Positions 1-11,404 of a DNA stretch of 15,129 nucleotides are shown one piece after another. Positions within the stretch are counted from its first letter, which is position 1; every line of letters starts with the position of its first letter. The notes under the pieces are model-generated. The model did no database searches and was not told where the DNA came from. It was given only the letters and a program-made list of their open reading frames with translations. Source of the DNA: an uncultured Collinsella sp. (GTDB taxonomy: Bacteria > Actinomycetota > Coriobacteriia > Coriobacteriales > Coriobacteriaceae); assembly GCA_900754075.1 (NCBI GenBank), contig CAAEBN010000061.1:1-15129 (forward strand). Reading direction: 5' to 3'. The translations under genes were made by a program, and so were the position numbers.

Positions 1-3297
<3,297 letters not shown>

Positions 3298-3298
3298 G

Positions 3299-4738
3299 TT
3301 AGTTCTCCTCGGTCTCGGTCGCGGCGGTCTCGGCGAAATTCCAGCCCTGCAGGCGGTCCTTCGCGGTGTCGATGTCCAGATAGTTCTCCTCGCCGTCCAT
3401 GAGTCGCGTAAAGGCGGTAAAGAGATAGTGGGCATCGGTGGGGCCGGGCGAGGCCTCGGGGTGGTACTGGACCGAGAAGCACGGGGCGTCGAGCAGCTGG
3501 ATGCCCTCGGCGGTGCCGTCGTTGAGGTTCACGTGCGTCAGGCGAATGCGGCCGAAGCGCTCGTTCATCACGACCGGCGCGATGCCGCGACGCACCCAGG
3601 CGCGCAGGTCGCCATCGGCCACATGCTCGGTCTCGCCGCCGGAAAGCTCCGGGATCAGTTTGCCCAGACTGGGGAACAGCAGGCCAAAGCCGTGGTTTTG
3701 CGCGGTAATCTCCACGCGACGGCTCACCAGGTTCATAACCGGCTGGTTACCGCCACGGTGACCGAATTTAAGCTTTTCCATTTGGGCGCCGCACGCCAAG
3801 CTGATCATCTGGTGACCAAGGCAAATGCCAAAGACCGGCACCTTGCCGATCAGCTGCTGTACCTGCTCGTAGGTCTCCACCACGGCATCGGGGTCGCCGG
3901 GGCCGTTGGATAAAAAGACGCCGTCGGGATTCATGTCGAGTACCTCACTCGCGGGCGTATCCCACGGCACGACAGTAAGGTCGCAGCCGGCACGGACCAG
4001 ACCCTCCAGAATGCCGCGCTTGACGCCGCAGTCGTAGGCGACCACTTTGTGGCGGGCAGGAGCGGCAGGGGCAAGCGCAAAGTCATGCGTAGCGGGCAGG
4101 TCGCACGCGGCAAAAGCGTGGGGCTCAGGGCAGCTCACGGTCTTGACCAGGTTCTCGCCCACCAGCGTCGGCGCTGCGGCCAGACGCTCGGCAAGCTCGG
4201 CGACGTCAAAGACCTCGGTCGAGATAATGCCCATCTTGGAGCCGTTATCGCGCAGGTGGCGCACCAGGGCTCGGGTGTCGACACCCTCGATGGCGACGAT
4301 GCCGTGGGCACGCAGGTACTCCGGCACGCTGACGGCCGAGCGCCAGTTGGAAGGCGTGGCGCACATGTCGCGGACGATCATACCGCGCATGGCGGGAGCG
4401 CTCGCGGGGCGAGCGGTATCGCCGGGGAAGGCCGACTGGACGTCGGTCTCGTCGATGCCGTAGTTACCGATCTGCGGATAGGTCATGGTTACGATTTGGC
4501 CGGCATAGCTCGGGTCGGTCATGACCTCAAAGTAGCCCTCAAGCGAGGTGTTGAAGCAGACCTCGCCGGTCGCGGTGCCCTCGGCACCGCATGCACGGCC
4601 ATAAAAAATGGTCCCATCCTCAAGGTACAGGATGCAGGGACCGCAGGTGCCCTTGCTGGTTTTGGCCAGCATGCGCTGGCAAAGCTCGCTGGGCGCGAAG
4701 GTGCGGGCAGCAGCGCCCGCAGTATGGTTGTTCGCCAT
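3299..4738 (-). CDS. carA: Carbamoyl phosphate synthetase small (glutaminase) subunit
   Basis: CarA hydrolyses glutamine and passes ammonia to CarB. The N-terminal CPSase small-chain domain (about residues 35-190) contains GEVCFNTSLEGYFEVMTDPSYAGQI. The class I amidotransferase domain follows, with FLSNGPGDPD, the nucleophile Cys306 in FGICLGHQ, and His426/Glu428 in QYHPEASPGP. At 479 residues it is about 100 longer than the E. coli protein (382). The excess is an N-terminal extension of about 35 residues, roughly 36 extra residues between QNHGF (about 351) and LTHVNLNDGT (about 400), and an acidic tail. All catalytic residues remain, so the enzyme should be active. The start is supported by a strong Shine-Dalgarno (GGAAGGAG) seven bases upstream. 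carB follows after one base. Confidence 0.97.
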   Translation of the reverse strand: MANNHTAGAAARTFAPSELCQRMLAKTSKGTCGPCILYLEDGTIFYGRACGAEGTATGEVCFNTSLEGYFEVMTDPSYAGQIVTMTYPQIGNYGIDETDVQSAFPGDTARPASAPAMRGMIVRDMCATPSNWRSAVSVPEYLRAHGIVAIEGVDTRALVRHLRDNGSKMGIISTEVFDVAELAERLAAAPTLVGENLVKTVSCPEPHAFAACDLPATHDFALAPAAPARHKVVAYDCGVKRGILEGLVRAGCDLTVVPWDTPASEVLDMNPDGVFLSNGPGDPDAVVETYEQVQQLIGKVPVFGICLGHQMISLACGAQMEKLKFGHRGGNQPVMNLVSRRVEITAQNHGFGLLFPSLGKLIPELSGGETEHVADGDLRAWVRRGIAPVVMNERFGRIRLTHVNLNDGTAEGIQLLDAPCFSVQYHPEASPGPTDAHYLFTAFTRLMDGEENYLDIDTAKDRLQGWNFAETAATETEEN

Positions 4739-4742
4739 AATT

Positions 4743-4767
4743 CTCCTTCCCGGTCTCTCCGGACCGG
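4743..4767 (-). promoter_or_regulatory. Hairpin abutting the carA ribosome binding site
   Basis: On the minus strand CCGGTC and GACCGG (4762-4767 and 4750-4755) form a perfect 6-bp stem with a 6-base loop. Its last base overlaps the first base of the carA Shine-Dalgarno (complement of 4743-4750). In RNA this could limit ribosome access. The stem is visible in the sequence; a regulatory role is inference. Confidence 0.35.
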
Positions 4768-4788
4768 CTTAAAGGTTGGTAGTTAGGC

Positions 4789-4810
4789 CTTGCGGTATTT
4801 TAACCGCAAG
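4789..4810 (-). promoter_or_regulatory. Perfect hairpin in the carA leader
   Basis: CTTGCGGT and ACCGCAAG form an 8-bp perfect inverted repeat with the loop TAAAAT, about 50 bases upstream of the carA start on the minus strand. No U-run follows, so it is not a classical terminator. It could be an operator or an RNA structure. Its position in the leader of a pyrimidine/arginine gene pair makes regulation plausible, but nothing identifies the ligand or protein. Confidence 0.35.
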
Positions 4811-4858
4811 TATGCGCCATGGCGTTAATTTCATCGAAATGTTTACGAAATGATAATT

Positions 4859-4874
4859 ATGACTTTCTATGCAT
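4859..4874 (-). promoter_or_regulatory. ARG-box-like palindrome upstream of carAB (putative ArgR operator)
   Basis: The minus strand reads ATGCATAGAAAGTCAT, which fits the ArgR/AhrC box core (TGAAT, four A/T, ATTCA) at 11 of 14 positions. It lies about 120 bases upstream of the carA start in the AT-rich part of the intergenic region. The wider repeat ATTATG-N10-CATAAT overlaps it. ArgR control of carAB is known in several bacteria because carbamoyl phosphate is shared with arginine synthesis. I could not find a convincing -35/-10 pair here, so the operator call is tentative. Confidence 0.4.
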
Positions 4875-4895
4875 AATGATTTTTCTAGGACGGGG

Positions 4896-4939
4896 ATTAA
4901 AAATCATCCCGCGTGGGCTTGTAACTCACGCGGGATGAT
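4896..4939 (-). terminator. Rho-independent terminator after the membrane-protein gene
   Basis: ATCATCCCGCGTG (4927-4939 read on the minus strand) and its exact complement (4903-4915) form a 13-bp perfect stem with an 11-base loop. A TTTTAAT tract follows on the minus strand. The stem begins 7 bases past the stop codon of the upstream gene, and so separates the ABC-exporter unit from carAB. Confidence 0.9.
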
Positions 4940-4945
4940 GGCGTC

Positions 4946-5905
4946 TTATTTATCCTGCTCCAGCAGATCGGACGGCGTGCGATCGGGCTTGCCACCGCGG
5001 AAGATCTCGCGGCCATGCAGACGATGCTCCAGGTCACGTTCGGCCTTTTCCTCGTCAATCTTGGTCTGGCTCACCGACGGGTCCTCAATCAGCGACGACA
5101 CCGAGTTCACCTGCTTTTGAATGCGCTCGGAAATCGTGTCGTCCATACTCACGATATGCATCTTCCAGTCGATGTTCGTGGCGGTCGATGAGCTCTTAGT
5201 CCACACGAACGTCAGAATGGCGCTCTGATGACCCCTCGCGGGGAACATACCAAAGAAGGAATCATGCTGGATATTGCTGTCCCCATCGATATAGGCGTGC
5301 ACGTTGTACACCACGCGGTCAATCTTATCGTTGAGCAACGCGTTGGTCGCAAGTGCCGCAGCCTGAATCTGCCCGTTGGACAGCAGCTCGAGCTCGTTGG
5401 CAGACGATGTGTCCAACACCGTTACCTCGACCGTGCCTGTGCGCTCGTCCGCCTCGTCGACGCTAAAGTCGAGCGGGAACTGCGTAAAGCCGTTACCCCA
5501 CTCAAGGCCGCCCTTCAGTGCCGTGGAAACGGTATCCACCGAAACACTCTCGGACAGGTTGGCAGTGTTCAGGCGGCGCATCACGCCGTAGCCAATCTGC
5601 ATGCCCACGATCAGTACAAGGATGCCGATGACCACAGCCATAGCGGTCTTCGTAATGGTATGGCTCACCTGCGAGCCCGAAGGGTCGTCCTCGGACAGCG
5701 GGTCGATCTGTTTTGTCTGGCTTGCGCGATCTTCGCTGCGAAGCTGCGCCAGCGCCGCCTTGTCGCCGCGCTTGGCCGCTGCCTCTTTTTCGCGCATGCG
5801 CTCGGTGCGCTTTTTGGCAAGCGTCGGATCCAAAACGCCGGATGCGTCGATCTCGGAGAATAACTCCGTCACTTCTTCCGGAGTCAAAGGGTTCTTCTCA
5901 GCCAT
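4946..5905 (-). CDS. Single-span membrane protein of unknown function
   Basis: I do not recognise this 319-residue protein. Residues 1-86 are hydrophilic and highly charged (KKRTERMREKEAAAKRGD), possibly helical or coiled. One hydrophobic segment (about 87-108, AMAVVIGILVLIVGMQIGYG) is the only clear membrane span. Residues 112-319 form a mixed domain with no motif I can name, ending in a charged tail. Arg-Arg directly after the span makes the topology ambiguous, though N-in/C-out is usual for this plan. A Shine-Dalgarno (AGGAAG) precedes the ATG. The gene starts 19 bases after the ABC exporter stop and is followed at once by a strong terminator, so it is the last gene of that operon and may act with the exporter. 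Homology is unknown. Confidence 0.85.
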   Translation of the reverse strand: MAEKNPLTPEEVTELFSEIDASGVLDPTLAKKRTERMREKEAAAKRGDKAALAQLRSEDRASQTKQIDPLSEDDPSGSQVSHTITKTAMAVVIGILVLIVGMQIGYGVMRRLNTANLSESVSVDTVSTALKGGLEWGNGFTQFPLDFSVDEADERTGTVEVTVLDTSSANELELLSNGQIQAAALATNALLNDKIDRVVYNVHAYIDGDSNIQHDSFFGMFPARGHQSAILTFVWTKSSSTATNIDWKMHIVSMDDTISERIQKQVNSVSSLIEDPSVSQTKIDEEKAERDLEHRLHGREIFRGGKPDRTPSDLLEQDK

Positions 5906-5924
5906 ATACTTCCTGTCATATCAA

Positions 5925-7697
5925 TCAGTCGAGCTCGTGCGCACGCGCACCTTCGAACTGCATTCGATAGTAACGGGCATAGGTGCCGCCACGGGCGAGA
6001 AGCTGCTCGTGCGTGCCACGTTCCACAACGCGACCATGCTCGACGGTCGCAATCTCGTCGGCATGCTTAATGGTCGAGAGACGATGAGCGATGATAATCG
6101 TGGTGCGACCGCGCGCCAGGCGCTCGAGCGACTCCTGCACCGCCTCCTCGCTCTCGTTATCCAAGGCGCTCGTCGCCTCGTCCAGGATCAGGATCTTGGG
6201 GTTCTTGAGAAACACGCGCGCAATGGCTACGCGCTGCTTCTGGCCGCCCGAAAGACGGCTACCGCGCTCGCCCACGACCGTGTCGTAGCCCTGCGGCAGC
6301 GACTCAATGAAGGCATCGATATTGGCGCGGCGGGCGGCCTCGGCGACTTCCTCTGCCGTGGCGCCTGGCTTGCCGTAGGCGATGTTCTCGCCAATCGTAC
6401 CGTCAAACAGATAGACATCCTGCTGCACCAGGCCAATGGCGCGGCGCAGACTCTGTTGCGTCACGTCGCGCACGTCTTGGCCGTCGATGCTGATGGATCC
6501 GTCCGCCACGTCGTAAAAGCGCGGCAGCAGCGAACAAGTCGTAGACTTGCCACCGCCCGAGGGGCCGACCAGGGCAATGGTCTGGCCGGGCTTGATGGAC
6601 AGATTCATATGGTCGATCACGGGGCGTCCGTCGGCACCGCCCTCGCCCAACTCACCCTCCTCGTCGCTACCGCACACGTCGCGATCTTCCACCGCGCCAG
6701 CCGTTACCTCCAGGTCCGCGGCATCTGGCTTGTCCTGGATATCCGGGGCGGTCGAAAGCACCTCGTCCATGCGCTTAAAGCCGGCGATGGCCTTCTGATA
6801 CGTTTCGGCCGAATTGACGAGCGTCTCGAGCGGCGTGCAGAACAGTGAAATGTAGAGCGCGAAAGTCGCCATATCGACCGGCTGCAGTTGGCCTTGCGCC
6901 ACCAGCCAACCACCCAGCAGCACCACGATCACATACAGCACACCCGAGAGCAGGCCATACGTCGCAGTGTAGACGCCCATGGCGTGATACATATTCTCCT
7001 TGGACGAAAGATAGCGGTCGTTGGAGGCGCGGAACTTGGAGCGCTCAGCTTCCTCGTTCGCAAAACTCTTGACCACGCGCATGCCTGCCAGCGAATCCTG
7101 CAGCTGAGCATTAATACCGCTGATCTTTTTGCGGTTGTCGCTGAAGACCTCGCGCATGCGCATGTTCTGCCAAAACATGATGACCGCAAACGCCGCCGTC
7201 ACCACGGCCATGGCGAGCGCCAGCACCGGGGCAATAGCAAAGAGGATCACAAACGAGCCGACGATCTCGATGCCGCAGATGATAATCCACTCGGGCACAT
7301 GGTGTGCCGCCTCGCAGATATCGAACAGGTCGTTGACCACGCGGCTCATCATGTCACCCGAGCTGTTGCGATCGAAGTACGCAAAGCTAAAGCGCTCGTA
7401 CTGATCGAACAGGTCCTCGCGCATCTTGGACTCCATGCGCGCGCCCATCACGTGGCCCCAGTAACTCACAAAGTAGCGACAGGCACAACGGATGGCATAC
7501 ATCAGCACCAGGCCAACCGCGATCATACCGAGCGCCTGCATAATAGCAGCCTGACCCTGGGTAAAGAGCCCGCCGGTCAGATTGCGCAGAATAATGGGAA
7601 ACGCCAGGTCAATGGCGGCAAGCACCAGGGCGCAAACAGTATCGGCAACAAAAAGCCCCATCTGGGGCTTGTAATAAGACAAAAACCTTTTCAGCAT
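5925..7697 (-). CDS. ABC exporter, fused transmembrane and ATPase domains
   Basis: This is a half-size ABC exporter (590 residues from this start) that should work as a dimer, exporting an unknown substrate at the cytoplasmic membrane. Residues 1-315 form the six-helix membrane domain, with the coupling segment YFDRNSSGDMMSRVVND. The ATPase domain has Walker A GPSGGGKST (378-386), Q-loop LVQQDVYLFDG, signature LSGGQKQR (482-489), Walker B ILILDEATSALD and H-loop AHRLSTI. The linker at 329-360 is acidic, and the usual FxDVxFSY A-loop reads EDRDVCGSD, so the adenine-stacking Tyr is replaced by Asp345. I chose the ATG at 7697 because family members usually begin at MLKRFLSYYKP and an AAGGTG site precedes it. 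An in-frame ATG at 7796 has a stronger Shine-Dalgarno (GAGGAGG) and would add a basic 33-residue N-terminus. Confidence 0.93.
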   Translation of the reverse strand: MLKRFLSYYKPQMGLFVADTVCALVLAAIDLAFPIILRNLTGGLFTQGQAAIMQALGMIAVGLVLMYAIRCACRYFVSYWGHVMGARMESKMREDLFDQYERFSFAYFDRNSSGDMMSRVVNDLFDICEAAHHVPEWIIICGIEIVGSFVILFAIAPVLALAMAVVTAAFAVIMFWQNMRMREVFSDNRKKISGINAQLQDSLAGMRVVKSFANEEAERSKFRASNDRYLSSKENMYHAMGVYTATYGLLSGVLYVIVVLLGGWLVAQGQLQPVDMATFALYISLFCTPLETLVNSAETYQKAIAGFKRMDEVLSTAPDIQDKPDAADLEVTAGAVEDRDVCGSDEEGELGEGGADGRPVIDHMNLSIKPGQTIALVGPSGGGKSTTCSLLPRFYDVADGSISIDGQDVRDVTQQSLRRAIGLVQQDVYLFDGTIGENIAYGKPGATAEEVAEAARRANIDAFIESLPQGYDTVVGERGSRLSGGQKQRVAIARVFLKNPKILILDEATSALDNESEEAVQESLERLARGRTTIIIAHRLSTIKHADEIATVEHGRVVERGTHEQLLARGGTYARYYRMQFEGARAHELD

Positions 7698-7706
7698 AAT
7701 CACCTT

Positions 7707-7728
7707 ACGCGGTTTTACCAAACCGCGT
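7707..7728 (-). promoter_or_regulatory. Hairpin just upstream of the exporter Shine-Dalgarno
   Basis: On the minus strand ACGCGGTTT-GGTA-AAACCGCGT is a perfect 9-bp stem with a 4-base loop. It ends where the AAGGTG ribosome binding site for the 7697 start begins. It also lies within the potential 33-codon upstream extension. It could make translation from the inner start depend on RNA folding or on upstream translation; this is inference. Confidence 0.4.
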
Positions 7729-7744
7729 TTCGTCTCGACGCTGC

Positions 7745-7842
7745 AAGTGCTCCATTTGGACAATCTGGCCTTCAATCGTCGGTCGCGTATATCCATACGC
7801 TTCCCTCCTCTTTTAGGCCACCTTGTCTCAAATGGAGCACTT
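7745..7842. repeat. Long imperfect inverted repeat flanking the alternative exporter start
   Basis: The arms at 7745-7770 and 7816-7842 share the 14-bp perfect word AAGTGCTCCATTTG, followed by GACAA/GACAAGG-type bases and GGCC. About 24 of 27 positions match with one 1-base gap. The 45-base loop holds a strong Shine-Dalgarno (GAGGAGG) and the in-frame ATG at 7796. It could be a paired operator for a dimeric regulator or a leader RNA stem with the ribosome site in its loop. The repeat is visible directly; its role is unknown. Confidence 0.75.
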
Positions 7843-7863
7843 TCGCTGACTTACACAAACCTA

Positions 7864-7877
7864 CGGGATCATTCCCG
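7864..7877 (-). terminator. Weak terminator-like hairpin after the Nudix gene
   Basis: CGGGA-ATGA-TCCCG forms a 5-bp stem a few bases past the Nudix stop on the minus strand, followed by TAGGTTTGTG rather than a clean U-run. It may partly separate the pur/Nudix unit from the exporter unit. Confidence 0.3.
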
Positions 7878-7881
7878 CTCG

Positions 7882-8577
7882 TTAAAGATCGGCGCCGCCC
7901 AAGCGGTGCGCGATGCTATCGCAGGCCAAGGCGCCTACGACGGTCTTGGCATCTTCGATCTTGCCGTCGAGCACAGCATCGATCAGCTCGTGCAGCGGCA
8001 CCAGATCCACGTTGACGAACTCGTCATCATCGGGGTTGGGTGCATCGAACTCGAGCTTGGTGGCCAGGTAGATGTGAATGATCTCGTCGCAGAAGCCGCA
8101 GGACGTGACAATCGACGTCAAAAAGCGAATGCGACCAGCCCTAAAGCCCGTCTCCTCATGCAGCTCGCGCTTGGCGCAATCGAGCGGGTCCTCGCCTGGG
8201 TCGAGCTTGCCGGCGGGAATCTCGACCGTCACGCGGTCGATGGCGGTGCGGTACTGACGCACCAGTACGATCTTGCCGCTCTCGGTCAGTGCCACAACGG
8301 CCGCCGCACCCGGATGGCGAACGATATCGCGGGCGCTACGGCGACCGTTGGGCAGTTCAACCTCAAGACGGTGGACGTCGAGGATCTTGCCCTTCCAGGC
8401 GCACTCCTCCGAAAGAATCTTCTCGTGCAGCTCGGCATCGTGCGGGTCGTCGTCGCCCAGCACCAGCGCCGGCTCGTCAGCGACCTCGCCACCAGGCTCG
8501 CCCTCGGCGTGCCCATACATGCGGCTGTCCTCTTCGACGATCTGCGCGTCCACGAGCTCTTCGTTCTTCTCGTCCAT
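7882..8577 (-). CDS. Nudix hydrolase, ADP-ribose pyrophosphatase-like
   Basis: Nudix enzymes cleave nucleoside diphosphates linked to another group; this one resembles the ADP-ribose pyrophosphatase (NudF) type, which gives AMP and ribose 5-phosphate. The complete Nudix box is GKLDPGEDPLDCAKREL-HEETGF (126-148 counted from the upstream ATG), with the metal-binding REXXEE core intact. VRQYR and VEIPAGKLDPGE before it are typical of the NudF branch, as is the region after it. An acidic N-terminus of about 55 residues precedes the domain and has no motif I recognise. ATGs exist at 8586 and 8577; AGAGGG touches the first but sits nine bases from the second, so 8577 is preferred, giving 231 residues. 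It follows purD by about 20 bases and is probably co-transcribed. The substrate is inferred only. Confidence 0.9.
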   Translation of the reverse strand: MDEKNEELVDAQIVEEDSRMYGHAEGEPGGEVADEPALVLGDDDPHDAELHEKILSEECAWKGKILDVHRLEVELPNGRRSARDIVRHPGAAAVVALTESGKIVLVRQYRTAIDRVTVEIPAGKLDPGEDPLDCAKRELHEETGFRAGRIRFLTSIVTSCGFCDEIIHIYLATKLEFDAPNPDDDEFVNVDLVPLHELIDAVLDGKIEDAKTVVGALACDSIAHRLGGADL

Positions 8578-8598
8578 CCGTCTCATCCCTCTCGGACT

Positions 8599-9903
8599 TT
8601 AGGCATCCCAGGCGTCGCGGCCGCGCAGCGCGCGCAGGCCGATGTCATGACGCAGGGTCTTGCCCTCAAAATCAATCTTCTCGCAGGCCTCGTAGGCAAG
8701 GTTGCGAGCGTTCTCGAACGTGTCGCCCAGCGCGGTCACGGCAAGCACTCGGCCGCCGTTGGTCACGAGCTGACCGTCCACCACGGCGGTGCCGGCATGG
8801 TACACGGTCACGTTCTCCATGGACTCGGCGTCGGCGATGCCGGTGATGACTTTGCCCTTCTCGTAACTGCCGGGGTAGCCCGCGCTCGTCAGGACAACAG
8901 CCACGGCCCACTCGTCACGCCAATCGAGCTCAATCTGATCAAGCTCGCAGTTGGCGCAGGCGAGCATAACCTCGACCAGGTCGTTCTTGAGGCGCGGCAG
9001 CACGACCTGCGTCTCGGGGTCGCCAAAGCGGGCGTTGAACTCCAGCACCTTGGGGCCGGCGGGGGTGAGCATAAAGCCGCCATACAGGCAGCCGCGGTAG
9101 TCGATGCCCTCGGCAGCAAGCTCGGCCACGGTCTGTTCCATGACCTTCACCATCGTGGCGTGCTCTTCGTCGGTCACGATGGGTACCGGGCTGTAGACGC
9201 CCATGCCACCGGTGTTGGGGCCCTTGTCGCCCTCGAGCGCACGCTTGTGGTCCTGCGAAGTGGCCATGGGGCGCACGGTCTTGCCGTCGGTAAAGGCCAG
9301 CAGCGAGCACTCGGGGCCGGTCAGCATCTCCTCGATGACCACGGTATTACCGGCATCACCAAAGGTGCCACCAAAACACTCACGCACGGCCTCTTCGGCC
9401 TGCGCAAGCTCAGTCGCCACGATAACGCCCTTGCCTGCGGCCAGGCCGTCTGCCTTCACGACCAGCGGGGCGCCCTGCTCGCGCACGTAGTCAAGAGCCG
9501 AAGCCTCGTCGGTAAACGAGCCATAGGCTGCCGTCGGAATGCCGGCACGCTCCATGAGTTGCTTGGAGAATAGCTTGGAGCCCTCCATCTGAGCGCCCTC
9601 GGCACCCGGGCCAAAGCAGGGAATGCCCGCCGCGCGCACGGCATCGGCTACGCCCGCCACGAGCGGAGCCTCGGGGCCAATCACCACGAGTCCGCATCCG
9701 TGGCTCTGGGCAAACGCCGCCACGGCCGCAGGATCGCAATCGTCGAGAACCACGTTCTCGCCGCAGCTCGCGGTGCCGCCGTTACCCGGCGCAATGTAGA
9801 GCTTGCCGGCGCGCGGTGATGCTGCGAGCTTAGCTGCCAGAGCATGCTCGCGGCCGCCGCTGCCCAACAACAGGATGTCGATGGTTTGAGTGTCCGCCTT
9901 CAA
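8599..9903 (-). CDS. purD: Phosphoribosylamine-glycine ligase (GAR synthetase), TTG start
   Basis: PurD joins glycine to phosphoribosylamine with ATP, the second step of de novo purine synthesis. The N-terminus ILLLGSGGREHALAAKLA and the following APGNGG are hallmark PurD. The ATP-grasp region contains GPEAPLVAGVADA, FGPGAEGAQMEGSKLFSKQLM, VVKADGLAAGKGV, SQDHKRALEGDKGPNTGGMG and VLEFNARFGDPETQ. The frame is open to an ATG at 10074, but that would overlap the end of purA and add 57 unrelated residues. A TTG at 9901-9903 has a strong GAGGAGG site five bases upstream and gives 434 residues, close to the E. coli length of 429. The Nudix gene follows closely. Confidence 0.96.
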   Translation of the reverse strand: MKADTQTIDILLLGSGGREHALAAKLAASPRAGKLYIAPGNGGTASCGENVVLDDCDPAAVAAFAQSHGCGLVVIGPEAPLVAGVADAVRAAGIPCFGPGAEGAQMEGSKLFSKQLMERAGIPTAAYGSFTDEASALDYVREQGAPLVVKADGLAAGKGVIVATELAQAEEAVRECFGGTFGDAGNTVVIEEMLTGPECSLLAFTDGKTVRPMATSQDHKRALEGDKGPNTGGMGVYSPVPIVTDEEHATMVKVMEQTVAELAAEGIDYRGCLYGGFMLTPAGPKVLEFNARFGDPETQVVLPRLKNDLVEVMLACANCELDQIELDWRDEWAVAVVLTSAGYPGSYEKGKVITGIADAESMENVTVYHAGTAVVDGQLVTNGGRVLAVTALGDTFENARNLAYEACEKIDFEGKTLRHDIGLRALRGRDAWDA

Positions 9904-9926
9904 GGGTGCCTCCTCTATGGATGAAC

Positions 9927-9947
9927 GGTCCGCCAACCATGCGGACC
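9927..9947 (-). promoter_or_regulatory. Hairpin upstream of the purD ribosome binding site
   Basis: GGTCCGC-ATGGTTG-GCGGACC is a perfect 7-bp stem with a 7-base loop on the minus strand, about 10 bases before the purD Shine-Dalgarno. Together with the larger hairpin at 9961-10002 it fills the purA-purD gap with two successive structures. No known purine riboswitch core is seen. Confidence 0.4.
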
Positions 9948-9960
9948 CATTACAAAGCAA

Positions 9961-10002
9961 ATATACCCCTCGGCCGCCCGCCTGGGCTGCAAAGGGGTAT
10001 AT
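9961..10002 (-). terminator. Terminator-like hairpin between purA and purD
   Basis: ATATACCCC (10002-9994 on the minus strand) pairs perfectly with GGGGTATAT (9969-9961). The enclosed 24-base GC-rich region can pair further, and a T-rich tail (TTTGCTTTG) follows. It lies 22 bases past the purA stop. The U-run is interrupted, so it may be partial termination rather than a full stop; it may also set the purA:purD ratio. Confidence 0.55.
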
Positions 10003-10024
10003 CGCAATAACCGAATAGTGCCGA

Positions 10025-11311
<1,287 letters not shown>

Positions 11312-11337
11312 GTTTACTCCTCACATTCATGGACTGT

Positions 11338-11360
11338 CTACGCGCCGCGCTGGCACGCAG
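11338..11360 (-). promoter_or_regulatory. Hairpin in the purA leader
   Basis: CTGCGTGCC-AGCGC-GGCGCGTAG on the minus strand folds as a 9-bp RNA stem (two G-U pairs) with a 5-base loop, about 20 bases upstream of the purA Shine-Dalgarno. A role is not evident. Confidence 0.25.
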
Positions 11361-11377
11361 AAGCACAAAACATTCCC

Positions 11378-11383
11378 AGTATA
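11378..11383 (-). promoter_or_regulatory. Possible -10 hexamer of a purA promoter
   Basis: TATACT matches the sigma-70 -10 consensus at five of six positions and lies about 67 bases upstream of purA. No good -35 is seen 16-18 bases upstream, so the call is weak. Read-through from dnaB is equally possible because I see no strong terminator after dnaB. Confidence 0.3.
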
Positions 11384-11404
11384 CCCGTGCAACGGGCGCC
11401 TGTC

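Noticed and set aside
7747..9573. Plus-strand open frame of 608 codons opposite the Nudix gene and purD
   Set aside because: It is a shadow of two well-supported genes, crosses their boundary, and has no recognisable domain.
9919..9931. The 13-base word GGATGAACGGTCC shared by the purD and dnaB upstream regions (also at 12889-12901)
   Set aside because: In 15 kb about one to three exact 13-base matches are expected by chance when both strands are counted, so it is not evidence of a shared operator.
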